The notes: generated from the letters alone by a model not told the origin. A stretch of 64,000 nucleotides of DNA from Halarsenatibacter sp964630835 (GCA_964630835.1 CAZVZM010000004.1:1-64000), one strand, 5' to 3'; counted from the stretch's first letter, positions 8,138 to 17,401 are shown. Program-made: numbers and translations.

Positions 8138-10558
8138 TTATTCATGATTACCATCGTTATTACCCTCGGCCTCGTTTATTCCCTGCCCATCGTTAGCCCC
8201 TCTCATTCTACGTGCCATTTCAGCCAGCTCTTTCAGAGCGGCCTCCATTTTTTCGTGAACTTCGTCGGCAGAGCGATCGAAAAAGAGTTCGATGGCTTCA
8301 TCAATTGTGCCAATGGTATGGATATGAAAATTTTCCTCTTCTACAGATTCTATTACTTCCTCTTTCAGCATCAAATTTTCCTGATTTTGTTTCGGAATAA
8401 CTACACCCTGTTTGCCGGTAAAACCCCGCTCCCTGCAGACCCGGTGGAACCCCTCGATTTTGCAGTTGACACCGCCTATCGGTTGAACCCTGCCCTTTTG
8501 ATTCATGGATCCAGTTATGGCCAGATCCTGCCTCAGGGGGAGCTCGGTCACAGAGGATATTATTGTCAGCAGCTCGGCACATGAGGCGCTATCACCATCC
8601 ACGTCCGAGTAGGATTGTTCAAAAGCAAGAGATGCCGACAGAGTAAGCGAGCTTTCCCGGGCATAACGTCCACCAAGGTAACCTGAAAGTATCAGCACTC
8701 CCTTATCATGAATGCTGCCGCTCATTTCAGCTTTTCTCTCGATATTTACAACACCCTCTTCTCCCAGGTACGACTGACATGTAATGCGACTGGGGCGTCC
8801 AAAGGCATGTTCACCCGAATAGGACACTGAAAGACCATTTATCTGACCGATCTCTTCACCCTTAACATCAATGAGCAGACGATCCCGATCGAGCATCTCC
8901 TGTACTTTTTCCTCCGCCAGATTGGCTCGATACTCCTTTTTACTCAGGGCTTTCATCACATGTTCATCCGTTACGAGGTCACTTTCGTCCAGCTCTGACC
9001 AGGTATTTGCCTCGTAAAGCACTTCAATCATCTCGTTAAATCGAGTCGACATCTTCTGTGCATCCCGGGCCAGACGGGAGCTGTATTCGATAGCCCGGGA
9101 AACGGCTTCACTCGAAAAGTGATTTAAATCTTCCCTCTCACAGACCTGGGCTACAAATGAAGCAAACTTTTTCATGTTTTCCTGGCTGCGTTCCATCTCT
9201 GTATCGAAATGAGCCTTAATTTTAAACAGCTTTTTAAACTCATCATCGTAGTTATAAAGAAGCTGATAAAGCAGAGGACTTCCCACCAGAACTACCTTCA
9301 CATCAATATCAAAGGCTTCCGGTTTTAACGAGCTTATGGGATAAGTCCGGTACTGTTCGCCAATATTTTCCACCTTATGCTCCTGATTTATCAGTGCTCT
9401 TTTGAGGGTTTCCCAGGAAAATGGGCTGGTAAGAACATCCTGAGCCTGCAGGATCAGGTAACCTCCATTTGCTTCATGTAATGCTCCCCCTTTAATCATG
9501 GTAAAATCGGTTGTCACGGTGCCGAATTTGCTCTTGCCTTCAATCTTCCCGAAAAGATTGTAATATGTGGGGTTGGTCTCGAAAACAACGGGACCGCCCT
9601 CTTCGTTTGAATTATCAACAATAAGATTTATGCGGTAGCGTACAAAAAAGTCTTCTTCGTCCCCGCTCATCTGCTTGAATGGAATCGGCATCTTCTGCTC
9701 GCTATCATCCTGCAAAAATTTATCCAGATTATTAACTATATCCTGTTTCACATCCTCCAGATAATCATTTACCTCTTCTCCGCAGTCAGAGTAGCGATGT
9801 TTTAGCTGATCGATAATCGGGCGAACAATTGAAAGGCCCATCTTTTCTCTCAGCTCTTCCAGCTCCTCCTGGGCATTTTCTTTTTTGTCCCTGATTTTTC
9901 TCATAAGTTTATCGAGTCTGTTTTTGATTTCCTGGCTCTTCTCTCTAAGCTTCTCTCTTCTCTCATCTTCAAGCTGTTGAAATTCATCCTGTTCCATGGG
10001 CTGGCCATCCTCTGTGAGAGGCACAGGAACCGGACCCTGCTCTGTTTTTTTGAGCATAAAACCTTCCTCGCGTATCTCCTGATCAAAATCATTCATCATC
10101 TGGTTGGACTCCTGCTGAAATTCATTCATAATTTCATTGCGTTTTTCTTCAAATTCTTCACCCTCAAATAGCCGGGGAAGCTCCTCCTTCAGTTCCTCGA
10201 CAACGTCTTCCATGTCATTTTTCAGGGGTTTTCCCCTGCCGGCCGGCACGGTAAGAGCCCGGGGAGTTTCGGGATCTGTAAAATTAAAGATATAGATCAT
10301 ATCCGGAGGAGTTGGAAGCTCTTCAGCCATCTCTTCGGATTTTTTTCGGGCATAGGTCTTTTTGCCGGTTCCGGTGGGGCCGGCCATATATATATTGTAT
10401 CCCTCTTTTTCGATATTGTAGCCAAAATCCATGGCCTCCACAGCCCTCTTCTGGCCAATTATACCCTCTTCAAAGGGCTCAATCTCCTCCGTGGTATCAA
10501 ATTCAAATTCGTCACGAGCGCACTCGCAGCGCAATTCCTGAGAAGTTAATCTCTCCAT
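8138..10558 (-). CDS. Lon-family ATP-dependent protease
   Basis: This 806-residue AAA+ protease is of the large Lon-related type common in Clostridia and Proteobacteria, not classical LonA. The order is: N-terminal segment, Walker A GPTGTGKK (60-67), a long Glu/Lys-rich coiled-coil insertion (about 120-260), the rest of the AAA module, and a C-terminal Lon protease domain. The catalytic dyad is Ser657 (GDSAS) and Lys700 (NCKIEG), 43 residues apart as in E. coli Lon (679/722). GGGAGG lies eight bases before the ATG. It degrades damaged or regulatory proteins in the cytoplasm (family knowledge). A repeat fragment abuts the stop. Confidence 0.92.
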   Translation of the reverse strand: MERLTSQELRCECARDEFEFDTTEEIEPFEEGIIGQKRAVEAMDFGYNIEKEGYNIYMAGPTGTGKKTYARKKSEEMAEELPTPPDMIYIFNFTDPETPRALTVPAGRGKPLKNDMEDVVEELKEELPRLFEGEEFEEKRNEIMNEFQQESNQMMNDFDQEIREEGFMLKKTEQGPVPVPLTEDGQPMEQDEFQQLEDERREKLREKSQEIKNRLDKLMRKIRDKKENAQEELEELREKMGLSIVRPIIDQLKHRYSDCGEEVNDYLEDVKQDIVNNLDKFLQDDSEQKMPIPFKQMSGDEEDFFVRYRINLIVDNSNEEGGPVVFETNPTYYNLFGKIEGKSKFGTVTTDFTMIKGGALHEANGGYLILQAQDVLTSPFSWETLKRALINQEHKVENIGEQYRTYPISSLKPEAFDIDVKVVLVGSPLLYQLLYNYDDEFKKLFKIKAHFDTEMERSQENMKKFASFVAQVCEREDLNHFSSEAVSRAIEYSSRLARDAQKMSTRFNEMIEVLYEANTWSELDESDLVTDEHVMKALSKKEYRANLAEEKVQEMLDRDRLLIDVKGEEIGQINGLSVSYSGEHAFGRPSRITCQSYLGEEGVVNIERKAEMSGSIHDKGVLILSGYLGGRYARESSLTLSASLAFEQSYSDVDGDSASCAELLTIISSVTELPLRQDLAITGSMNQKGRVQPIGGVNCKIEGFHRVCRERGFTGKQGVVIPKQNQENLMLKEEVIESVEEENFHIHTIGTIDEAIELFFDRSADEVHEKMEAALKELAEMARRMRGANDGQGINEAEGNNDGNHE

Positions 10559-10603
10559 ATAAGTCGCCTCCCAAATAAAATATTTTTGGTTGTTCTTGTT
10601 ATC

Positions 10604-10647
10604 GGTTGATAGATATCGTATCAGATCGCTATCATGATACTAATGGC
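10604..10647. promoter_or_regulatory. conserved upstream motif with TATCATGATA palindrome (lon side)
   Basis: About 44 bases upstream of the Lon-like gene align with 44478-44521 upstream of the PLP-enzyme gene and more weakly with 55905-55937 upstream of tmk. All share a GATATCG-like block, ATCnCTATCATG, and the first two contain the perfect palindrome TATCATGATA (10630-10639 here). Both of the first two directly precede a palindromic repeat copy, so it may be part of a longer element or an independent operator. Confidence 0.4.
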
Positions 10648-10648
10648 T

Positions 10649-10727
10649 GGAACATATAAAGCAAAATGATACTCGAAGTTTTTTGAAACCCGGATCAGGC
10701 CCATAGGCCGGCCCAAACTTGATAAAT
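10649..10727 (+). repeat. left-half copy of the 117-bp palindromic repeat
   Basis: The left arm is recognisable (ATATAAAGCAAAATGATACTC, with CCCGGATCAGG and a degenerate CCATAGGCC centre). The right arm is missing or scrambled. It lies between the divergent lon-like and rex-like genes. Confidence 0.7.
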
Positions 10728-10807
10728 AACAGCCAGTGCGTTAAAATATAAACAGAAATTGTGATCGTTATAACATTCCTTTTTTGTCTCCACAGGGAGG
10801 GAAGACT

Positions 10808-11431
10808 ATGAACGACTGTAAAGATATACCCGATAGAATAATAAGCAGGCTGCCCCGATACTACGCGCAGCTAAAGAAGCTTATGGAAAAGGACGAACAG
10901 TATATTTCTTCGGAAAAACTTGCAGAGCTACTGGGTAAATCAAGTTCTCTGGTCAGAAGGGACCTCAGTCACTTCGGCAGCTTTGGCAAAAAAAGCTACG
11001 GTTATGATATTGAAAAGCTTCATCAAAATATATCCAGGATCATGGGGTTTGATCGGGAAAAAAATATGATAATAATGGGAGCAGGTTATCTGGGTAGAGC
11101 TCTGGCCAATAACGACAGCTACACTGAACGGGGCTACCGGATCCTGGCTCTCTTTGATACCGACCCCGCAATTATAGGACTTGAATTTAACAATATTAAG
11201 GTGCTGGATACAGAGCTGGCTCACGATTTTATCAGGGAAAATAACGTGGAGGTAGCTGCTCTGGCCGTCCCCCGGGAAGAGGCGCAGTCCGTGGCCGAAA
11301 TGGTCACTGATGCCGGCATAAAAGCCCTCTGGGATTTCACTGAAACGCCCCTGAGGCTCCCTGACGATATAATTTTAATCAAACAAAACATGAATGAAGG
11401 CCTGTGCAGAATATCATGTCAGCTTCAGTAA
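10808..11431 (+). CDS. rex: Rex-family redox-sensing repressor, divergent paralogue
   Basis: This 207-residue protein has the Rex architecture: an N-terminal winged helix (RLPRYYAQL at 14-22, SSLVRRDLSHFG at 46-57) and a Rossmann NAD(H) domain (GAGYLGRAL at 91-99). The signature near the C-terminus, normally LWNFAP in Rex, reads LWDFTE (174-179), and the last helix is short. A canonical Rex is encoded at 47927-48646, so this is a second, diverged copy. I start at ATG 10808 because AGGGAGGG is well placed before it. DNA target and NADH response are likely but unproven. It overlaps its convergent neighbour by 7 bases. Confidence 0.85.
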   Translation: MNDCKDIPDRIISRLPRYYAQLKKLMEKDEQYISSEKLAELLGKSSSLVRRDLSHFGSFGKKSYGYDIEKLHQNISRIMGFDREKNMIIMGAGYLGRALANNDSYTERGYRILALFDTDPAIIGLEFNNIKVLDTELAHDFIRENNVEVAALAVPREEAQSVAEMVTDAGIKALWDFTETPLRLPDDIILIKQNMNEGLCRISCQLQ

Positions 11432-11706
11432 AAGTTCATTTCTTCCTCTATTAGCTCCACTCCATGGGTATCATCCACCACATTGATAATTGACGAAAGC
11501 ATCTGCTCCAGATAGTTAGAATCCCCGCTGACTGAAGCCACTGCCAGCACCGAACGCTGCCAGAGATCCTGATTTTCAACTTCTGCTACTGCCACATTAA
11601 AATCATTATCTATCCGGTCAATTAAACTCTGCAGCAGCCTCCTTTTTTCCTTAAGAGAGTTAATTCCCGGCAGATATATATCCATTTTTAGCACTGCAAC
11701 CTTCAT
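11425..11706 (-). CDS. DUF503 family protein (YlxP-like)
   Basis: This is a 93-residue protein matching the small DUF503 family: MKVAVLKMDIYLPG at the start, SLKEKRRLLQSLIDR, and a compact alpha/beta fold. B. subtilis YlxP belongs here, and links to ribosome assembly have been suggested for it. It overlaps the upstream LiaF-like gene by 4 bases and the convergent rex paralogue by 7 bases at the stop codons. Confidence 0.88.
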   Translation of the reverse strand: MKVAVLKMDIYLPGINSLKEKRRLLQSLIDRIDNDFNVAVAEVENQDLWQRSVLAVASVSGDSNYLEQMLSSIINVVDDTHGVELIEEEMNFY

Positions 11707-12239
11707 GGTCTGATTATCTCCACTCCCCCGAAGACCACATTTAAATCAAGCCTGAGGTCCGGGGGATCGTCGCTGTTCATATCAGGAGTTCTATAGATAT
11801 ATTCCCCAAAGGTCACCGAACCTCCATCGGGGAAACGGGCACTGCTAAAAACGGCATCAGCTTTTACCTCGACCGATGCTTCCTCGGGCAGAATTATTGT
11901 TCCTGAACCAAATACGATATTGATCTCTCCCGTTCTCATATCTCCGGGAGGCACCTCCCTCAAATCCAGCTCACCGCTGCCAAATATTATATTTATTTCC
12001 TCCCGGGCAAAATCCTCTCCTGTAAATCTGGCCTCATGAAAAATTATGGTTCCGGGCTCTTCTATCCCCACTCCTGTCCCCCCCATAAGCAGGGTCACTC
12101 CCAGGTAAATTAATACAAATGCGACAACAAGCCTGAAAATAGGAATATGAATATCAAAGGAACGCAGTATCGCTGCCAGCCCCAGCACAACCAGTAAAAG
12201 CCCCCAGAATATTTCACTAAAGATAAAACCCGCACGCAT
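11703..12239 (-). CDS. LiaF-like membrane protein with C-terminal beta domain
   Basis: This 178-residue protein starts with two hydrophobic segments (about residues 5-23 and 30-52) and continues with a beta-rich domain where INIIFGSGELDL and INIVFGSGTIIL repeat, a pattern of the cell-wall-stress LiaF/DUF2154 C-terminal domain. I start at the ATG at 12239, since AAGGAGG sits eight bases before it; the in-frame ATG at 12260 would place that ribosome site inside the gene. No liaRS partners are nearby, so a role in envelope stress sensing is inference from the family. Confidence 0.75.
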   Translation of the reverse strand: MRAGFIFSEIFWGLLLVVLGLAAILRSFDIHIPIFRLVVAFVLIYLGVTLLMGGTGVGIEEPGTIIFHEARFTGEDFAREEINIIFGSGELDLREVPPGDMRTGEINIVFGSGTIILPEEASVEVKADAVFSSARFPDGGSVTFGEYIYRTPDMNSDDPPDLRLDLNVVFGGVEIIRP

Positions 12240-12303
12240 TTTAGCCGCCTCCTTATCCATCAGCTCTTTAGACTGAGGATTGCAATTTATTTATACCAAT
12301 CCT

Positions 12304-13698
12304 TCAAAACAGACAGGATGCTCCAGCCCGAACAAATCTCCCCCTACCACCCGATGCTTCGGGATTTCCATCCTTCATAACTACTTCCCCGCGTGCTATA
12401 GTCATGACAGGATACCCTCTGACAGTTAAATGATCATATGGAGAATATCCCGCCCGGGAATGAAGATTTTCCTGCTTCAGCTCCCGCTCAAGGTCGGGAT
12501 CGAAAACAACAATATCGGCTGCACTGCTGACTGCAATTTTACCCCTCTCGGGATAAAGACCGAAAAAACGAGCGGGATTTTTGCTCAGCACCTGAGAGAG
12601 CTGCGTATAGGAAAGATCTCTTCTGTTTACCATCAATTCGTGCATTAAAGACAAGAGTGTTTCCGATCCAGGAATACCCGGCAGCATCTTCAGGGGATGC
12701 ATCTGTCTGGCCTTCTGCTCCCTGGCGTAGGCACAATGATCCGTAGCCACCACATCAATTTTCCCATTAACAAGAGCTTTCTTAAGGCTAAGACAGTCCA
12801 CCCTCTCACGGAGCGGCGGAACCATAAAATATTTTTCTGCATCACTTCCCTTAAAACAGGATCTATCCAAAAAGAGATAATGGGGGGCAGTTTCCGCCGC
12901 AATTATTGCTCCCCTCTGTCGCAACTTCTCCACCTCTTTAAGGCCGGCGGACGAAGAGACATGATCAAAGTAGAGAGGCATTTCCAGTTCGGCCGCTATT
13001 CTTCCCAGCTTTTTTATAGCTTTAGCCTCTGCTCCCGCAGGCCTTAAATCCGGATGATCCTGCATACTCAGTTCATCCACACCACCTTTTTCCTGTATCA
13101 TTTTTTCGCGAGCTTCCCGAATAAATTTGTCATCCTCAGCATGCACCGTTGGCAGCAGTTTTGCTCGCCTGCAGGCTTCAAGAAGAGGTTTTCTATCTCC
13201 GACCTCAACCATATATCCAGCTTCTTTATAGGTGGTAAACACTTTTATACTGCTTATTCCCATGCTGCGAATTTCTGAAAGCTGCTCTTCAATGCTGCTG
13301 GAATAATTATGAACGGTTTGATGAAGATGAAAATCAATGACCGACTGCTTATCCGCCTTTTCGATGCGACTCCGGGCTGATACAGGCAGAGGTTTTTCCT
13401 CGAGATGAGGGGAAAAATCAATAAACAATGTCACTCCACCACAGGAAGCTGCTCTGCTGCCGCTTAAAAAATCCTCCCTTGTCTCAGTACCCCGGGATGC
13501 CAGGGCATAATGCGTATGGGCATCAATAACGCCGGGCATTATCAGCTTGCCGGAAACATCAAATGCGTCATTGACCCCCCGCGGAATTGGCTCATCCGAA
13601 GGTAAAATCTCAGCAATTTTTTCATCCCTGATAAGAATATTGCCTGCCCTTACACTCTCTTCACCAACTATTTTGCCACCGTAAAGATAAATGCTCAT
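12304..13698 (-). CDS. dihydropyrimidinase / D-hydantoinase family amidohydrolase
   Basis: This 464-residue cyclic amidohydrolase has the metal pair motif DAHTHY (about residues 60-65), a carboxylated-lysine candidate in SIKVFTTYK (near 154), a histidine in HAEDD, FDHVSS, and the Asp of ATDHCAY. Family members open the ring of dihydropyrimidines, hydantoins or allantoin. In the E. coli purine locus a hydantoinase (HyuA) accompanies ygeW/ygeY/ssnA, and here the gene lies about 12 kb from those genes, so it may act on a purine breakdown intermediate (inference). CAGGAGG precedes the ATG. Confidence 0.85.
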   Translation of the reverse strand: MSIYLYGGKIVGEESVRAGNILIRDEKIAEILPSDEPIPRGVNDAFDVSGKLIMPGVIDAHTHYALASRGTETREDFLSGSRAASCGGVTLFIDFSPHLEEKPLPVSARSRIEKADKQSVIDFHLHQTVHNYSSSIEEQLSEIRSMGISSIKVFTTYKEAGYMVEVGDRKPLLEACRRAKLLPTVHAEDDKFIREAREKMIQEKGGVDELSMQDHPDLRPAGAEAKAIKKLGRIAAELEMPLYFDHVSSSAGLKEVEKLRQRGAIIAAETAPHYLFLDRSCFKGSDAEKYFMVPPLRERVDCLSLKKALVNGKIDVVATDHCAYAREQKARQMHPLKMLPGIPGSETLLSLMHELMVNRRDLSYTQLSQVLSKNPARFFGLYPERGKIAVSSAADIVVFDPDLERELKQENLHSRAGYSPYDHLTVRGYPVMTIARGEVVMKDGNPEASGGRGRFVRAGASCLF

Positions 13699-13727
13699 AT
13701 TGACCTCCTGTCAGTAACTCTTTCAAG

Positions 13728-13764
13728 AAAAAAAGCCGGCCGCGGTTTTAATCGGCCAGCCGCT
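13728..13764 (-). terminator. rho-independent terminator after phoU
   Basis: On the minus strand a GC-rich stem (GCGGCTGGCCG pairing with CGCGGCCGGC, one bulge and a mismatch) is followed by seven T residues. It separates phoU from the downstream dihydropyrimidinase-like gene. Confidence 0.82.
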
Positions 13765-13871
13765 TCAGACCTGAAATTTTCCTTTAGAATTTGAGGCGGT
13801 ATGATATCCGTGATTTTTCGGAGTCCGGATTAAAAACAGTGAAGTCCAAAAACCTCCCATTTAAAATTATC

Positions 13872-14528
13872 TCAATATTTAACTCTGTTTCCGGTTACAA
13901 CGTAGATGGTTTCCTCGCCAATATTTGTCGCATGATCTCCCACGCGCTCCAGAGATTTAGCTACGGTTATAAATCTCATCACCTGATTTACATCCTTCTC
14001 GCTCCCAGAAGCATCATCCAGAAGTTTCAGGCTATCATCGTATATGCTGTCAAAAATATTATCGGCCCTTTCGTCCCTGCGACAGGCCGCTTCAGCCAGT
14101 TCATGATTTTCAGTTATAAATGCTTCCAGAACTGCGTCCAGCATATCAAAAACGAGATCAGCAAGCTCCGGAATCATAACCAGCGGCTCGAGATATTCTT
14201 CATTTCTCAGCTCTAAAGCTATTTCAGCAATATTGGTGGAGTGATCGCCTATCCTCTCCAGATCCCGGGCAATTTTTGCCAGTGCCAGTGAATACCTGGA
14301 CTCTCCCGCCACCGGTTTTTTCATGGTTATAAGCCGGGAAACCTTATCCTCCACTGTTACCTCATAATTATCCAGCACATCATCTCTGTTAATTACCTCT
14401 CGTGCCAGTTCACCATCCTGCTCATCCAGGGCTTTAATAGAATTTTGCAGCATTTCCTCTGCTATTTCGCTCATGTCGCTTAAGTTTTCAAGTATTTCCT
14501 TTCTTTTTGCATCGTATTCATTTGCCAT
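13872..14528 (-). CDS. phoU: phosphate signalling protein PhoU
   Basis: This 218-residue all-helical protein has two PhoU repeats. Each carries the acidic metal-binding signature: LERIGDHSTNIAE near residue 85 and LERVGDHATNIGEE near residue 190. PhoU links the Pst phosphate transporter to PhoR signalling and phosphate homeostasis. No pst genes adjoin it here. A clear terminator follows it. The ATG lies after AGGGGG with slightly long spacing. Confidence 0.94.
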   Translation of the reverse strand: MANEYDAKRKEILENLSDMSEIAEEMLQNSIKALDEQDGELAREVINRDDVLDNYEVTVEDKVSRLITMKKPVAGESRYSLALAKIARDLERIGDHSTNIAEIALELRNEEYLEPLVMIPELADLVFDMLDAVLEAFITENHELAEAACRRDERADNIFDSIYDDSLKLLDDASGSEKDVNQVMRFITVAKSLERVGDHATNIGEETIYVVTGNRVKY

Positions 14529-14717
14529 TGATTTATCCAGCCCCCTCTATGATGGTTAACTTTGCTCCGGAAAAATATTTTGGTCTGGAAATCACAAATG
14601 AACTTAATCGGTAATTAAATAATTCTACAGTGGCCAAAAAAATCCTGCCTGCATAGCCAGCTATTAAGATTAATTTCGTTTAAGCTCATTTTTTTGAGCT
14701 TTAATTAAATCAGGGGA
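14529..14717. other. intergenic stretch, small AT-rich hairpin only
   Basis: Between phoU and the nitroreductase promoter I see no ORF. A stem AAGCTCA/TGAGCTT (14681-14701) with a T6 loop is the only structure, and it has no T tract after it on either strand. Confidence 0.4.
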
Positions 14718-14746
14718 TTGCACTGCCGCTTTCATCCTGATATATT
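14718..14746 (+). promoter_or_regulatory. sigma-A type promoter for nitroreductase gene run
   Basis: TTGCAC (14718-14723), a 17-base spacer and TATATT (14741-14746) lie about 84 bases upstream of the nitroreductase start. They would drive the plus-strand run from 14830 to 17704. Confidence 0.6.
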
Positions 14747-14829
14747 ATAATTGTAATAGAGAAAATGATTTGCTGAAGTAGCCTGGACAAAAAATGCTTT
14801 TCAAGTACCATAATGAGGGAGGGGAAAAT

Positions 14830-15573
14830 ATGAGCGAAAATATTCAAAATAATATTGCAGAAATGATGCGCTCCACCAGACACGAGAGATTATCGGCTCC
14901 TCCTCAGAGGAAAAATGAGACGCCTCCGACCCGATGCCGGGAAATTGAATTTAGGGAAAAGTTTGATTTGCCCGATCCTGAAGTTCTTTCCCCCGGAACA
15001 ACAGATATTTTAGAGATCATGGAAGAAAGACGGAGCAGGAGAAGATATACCGATAAGTCGCTCACAGATGAAGAATTATCTCTGATGTTATATTACACAC
15101 AGGGGGTGCAGAGGGAGCTTTCTGGAGAAAAAACTATGCGCACGGTTCCATCAGCCGGAGCCCGCCATGCTCTGGAGACTTTTCTCTACCTCGATAGGGC
15201 GGAAAATCTCCCCCGGGGCCTCTATCATTATCGCCCGCTGGAACACAGCCTGGCCCTGCTCGAAGAAGGTGATTTTAGTGCAGAAATGGGTAAAGCTGCT
15301 CTGGGACAGGAACATGTAAAAAATGCCGCCGCCGTATTTATCTGGGCTGCAGACAGCATGAGGATGGCCTGGCGTTACAGTGAGAGAGCCGTCCGCTATA
15401 TTCATCTGGATGCGGGACATGTATGTCAGAATCTCTACCTTGTGGCGCAAGAAATAGAGGCCGGAGTCTGCGCAATTGCTGCTTACGATGATGATTATAT
15501 CAATGAACTGCTGGATCTGGATGGCCAAAAAGACTTTGTCGTTTATATGGCGTCGGTAGGCAGCCTAAAATAG
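14830..15573 (+). CDS. SagB-type nitroreductase-family oxidoreductase
   Basis: This 247-residue flavoprotein belongs to the nitroreductase fold, SagB/ThcOx-like subgroup. Visible motifs are ERRSRRRYTDKSLT (FMN phosphate-binding arginines), PSAGARHALE, GLYHY and a C-terminal GxC-like AGVCAIAAYD. No leader-peptide or cyclodehydratase genes accompany it, so thiazole-forming natural-product maturation is not supported here; a general NAD(P)H-dependent reductase is more likely. I chose the ATG at 14830, preceded by GGGAGGGG, instead of an upstream in-frame start at 14794. Confidence 0.87.
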   Translation: MSENIQNNIAEMMRSTRHERLSAPPQRKNETPPTRCREIEFREKFDLPDPEVLSPGTTDILEIMEERRSRRRYTDKSLTDEELSLMLYYTQGVQRELSGEKTMRTVPSAGARHALETFLYLDRAENLPRGLYHYRPLEHSLALLEEGDFSAEMGKAALGQEHVKNAAAVFIWAADSMRMAWRYSERAVRYIHLDAGHVCQNLYLVAQEIEAGVCAIAAYDDDYINELLDLDGQKDFVVYMASVGSLK

Positions 15574-15644
15574 ATTGAGGGGAAAAATTTATTTCATAAT
15601 GTTATCACCCAATATAACTGCCCGGACGGCAGGGAGGTCAAAAA

Positions 15645-16262
15645 ATGATAAAGGTAACAGCAATTAAAGGCAGTCCCCGTCAGCAGGGTTACAGCTCCTC
15701 CCTGCTGGAAAAATTTATTGAAAGTTTTCAGGACAAATTACAATCCTGTTCTGAAAGCGCGGAAATAGATTATTTATTCCCTTTTGAGATGGATATAAAG
15801 GCCTGCAAAGGCTGCTTTAGCTGCAGCCAAACAGCCATCTGTGTATTTGAGGACGACATGAGGCCCTTAATACAGGGAGGAAAATTTGATGAAAGCGATG
15901 TTATTATACTCGCAACCCCAATCTTCTTTAATGGTTTGCCCTCCCATGTGAAAAAACTCATAGACCGCTGCCAGCCCATCTACGCCAGTAAATACGATCT
16001 GGGCAATTCAATTATTGATCGCGAAAAAGAGAGAAAAGCACTTCTGATAGCCTGCGCCGGCGCTCCCGCCTATACCGATCAGTTTACTGCCGCTACCAGC
16101 GTATCGGATATGTTTTTTAAAACTTTAAACTCCGATAAGTTCGAAGAACTTCTCATACCGGATACGGACAGCTTCAGCTCCCGCCAGCCATCACGTCCAG
16201 CCCGGAAAGCAGCTAAAATCGGGCAGAAGCTGGCAGCAGAATTTATCGATGAGGGGAAATAA
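15645..16262 (+). CDS. NADPH-dependent FMN reductase / flavodoxin-fold protein
   Basis: This 205-residue protein has the flavodoxin-like FMN loop GSPRQQGYSSSLL (residues 9-21), a CKGCFSC pair (near 53-59) typical of iron-sulfur flavoproteins or thiol-containing FMN reductases, and the ATPIFFNGLPSHVKKLIDR stretch of the family. The cysteine set is CxxCxxC plus one more Cys, so a cluster is possible but not certain. It follows the nitroreductase gene by 71 bases with its own GGGAGG, and both may be redox partners. Confidence 0.87.
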   Translation: MIKVTAIKGSPRQQGYSSSLLEKFIESFQDKLQSCSESAEIDYLFPFEMDIKACKGCFSCSQTAICVFEDDMRPLIQGGKFDESDVIILATPIFFNGLPSHVKKLIDRCQPIYASKYDLGNSIIDREKERKALLIACAGAPAYTDQFTAATSVSDMFFKTLNSDKFEELLIPDTDSFSSRQPSRPARKAAKIGQKLAAEFIDEGK

Positions 16263-16264
16263 TC

Positions 16265-17401
16265 ATGCCCCTGGAACCCCCTGATTCCATCCCCCGGATA
16301 AAACTGGAAAGGATTATTAAAACCCAGGTCCGGACTCTGATTGACCGGGGGGAATATTCCCCCTCCGGCAATCCCGAAGAGGTTATACCCACCGTCAGCG
16401 AAGAAATTCTCTCCGCCCTGGATGAACTTCCAGATAACATCAGGCAGGAATTTATCAGGACCTGGTTTTCCTCACAGCTTCCCCTTGATCCGGAGACCAT
16501 TCTTCCGCTTCTGGATAGACTTCAGCAGATGGAAAATCCCCTCCTGCAGCAGCGCCTGATTACGGCTGCAGCTTTTCTCATGGAGCAAAATCTTCCGGTT
16601 CGACAGTTTTTTCTGCGTCCTCTCGCTGCTTTCCCCGAGGGGCAGGGAGAAATTGTCTCTCCGGAAATGATGACCGAAGATATGGAAACTTTTCTTGAGG
16701 AATTGATACAGACAGTGTCAGGCGACAATTCATCGCAGCAGCCCGCAGACTTAATTTCTCTGCTGGATAAACTGCCTGAAAATTTAAATGAGCTCCTGGG
16801 GAGGCTTTTTAACCTCAGCACCGGCGAGGCTGGTGGGAAAGGAGAGGAAGCTGGCCTTTCTGCCGGTGAAAATCAGCTGCTTTCATCCCTTATGGGAATG
16901 AAACTGCTAAATCTGGCCGGGGAAATAAAAGGAGAAGGACTTCTTAAATTTTATCTGGAATGGCCTCCTCTTAATATGGGGAAGGAGGAGGAGGGAAGAC
17001 TGATTCTTCGAATCTGTTCTCGGGATAAAAGGAAAAAGGGAGCACAAAAGGAGGAAAGCATCACCTCTTATAGCGTAAGCTTTTTGATAACTCTGGAAAA
17101 AGGCGAAGTTATAAGAGCTGATACAAATATTTCTGTTGATACGGAGGCGGTGAGATTATTCCTCTCAACCGAGAATGAAGATACAGCTGACACCGCCCGA
17201 AATAATGAATATTTTTTAAAAGAAAGTCTTGAAGCTCGCGGATTTAATCTCCGGGAATTTAAAATCAATGTCAGAGACGAGATTGACCGGTTTTCCCTGC
17301 GCCGGGAGATCATGACCGGAAAAAGCGAAGAAATATCCGGCCAGGACGGCGATATGACAGATCTGCTGGAGAAATACCGCCAGGTAGACTTTAGAGCCTG
17401 A
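16265..17401 (+). CDS. FliK-like protein (YlqG-type), putative
   Basis: This 378-residue protein has no catalytic motif. The N-terminal two thirds are helical and rich in Leu and Glu with low-complexity acidic patches. The C-terminal part (about residues 215-355; LLKFYLEWPPLNMG, then a beta-rich segment ending LEARGFNLREFKINV) resembles the C-terminal domain of flagellar hook-length proteins of the FliK family. It is immediately followed by an FlhB C-terminal homologue, the same pairing as ylqG-ylqH in B. subtilis, which strengthens the call. Exact function is unknown. Confidence 0.6.
   Translation: MPLEPPDSIPRIKLERIIKTQVRTLIDRGEYSPSGNPEEVIPTVSEEILSALDELPDNIRQEFIRTWFSSQLPLDPETILPLLDRLQQMENPLLQQRLITAAAFLMEQNLPVRQFFLRPLAAFPEGQGEIVSPEMMTEDMETFLEELIQTVSGDNSSQQPADLISLLDKLPENLNELLGRLFNLSTGEAGGKGEEAGLSAGENQLLSSLMGMKLLNLAGEIKGEGLLKFYLEWPPLNMGKEEEGRLILRICSRDKRKKGAQKEESITSYSVSFLITLEKGEVIRADTNISVDTEAVRLFLSTENEDTADTARNNEYFLKESLEARGFNLREFKINVRDEIDRFSLRREIMTGKSEEISGQDGDMTDLLEKYRQVDFRA

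Noticed and set aside
14679..14707. AAGCTCA/TGAGCTT hairpin as terminator
   Set aside because: No T tract follows on either strand and both flanking genes point away from it.
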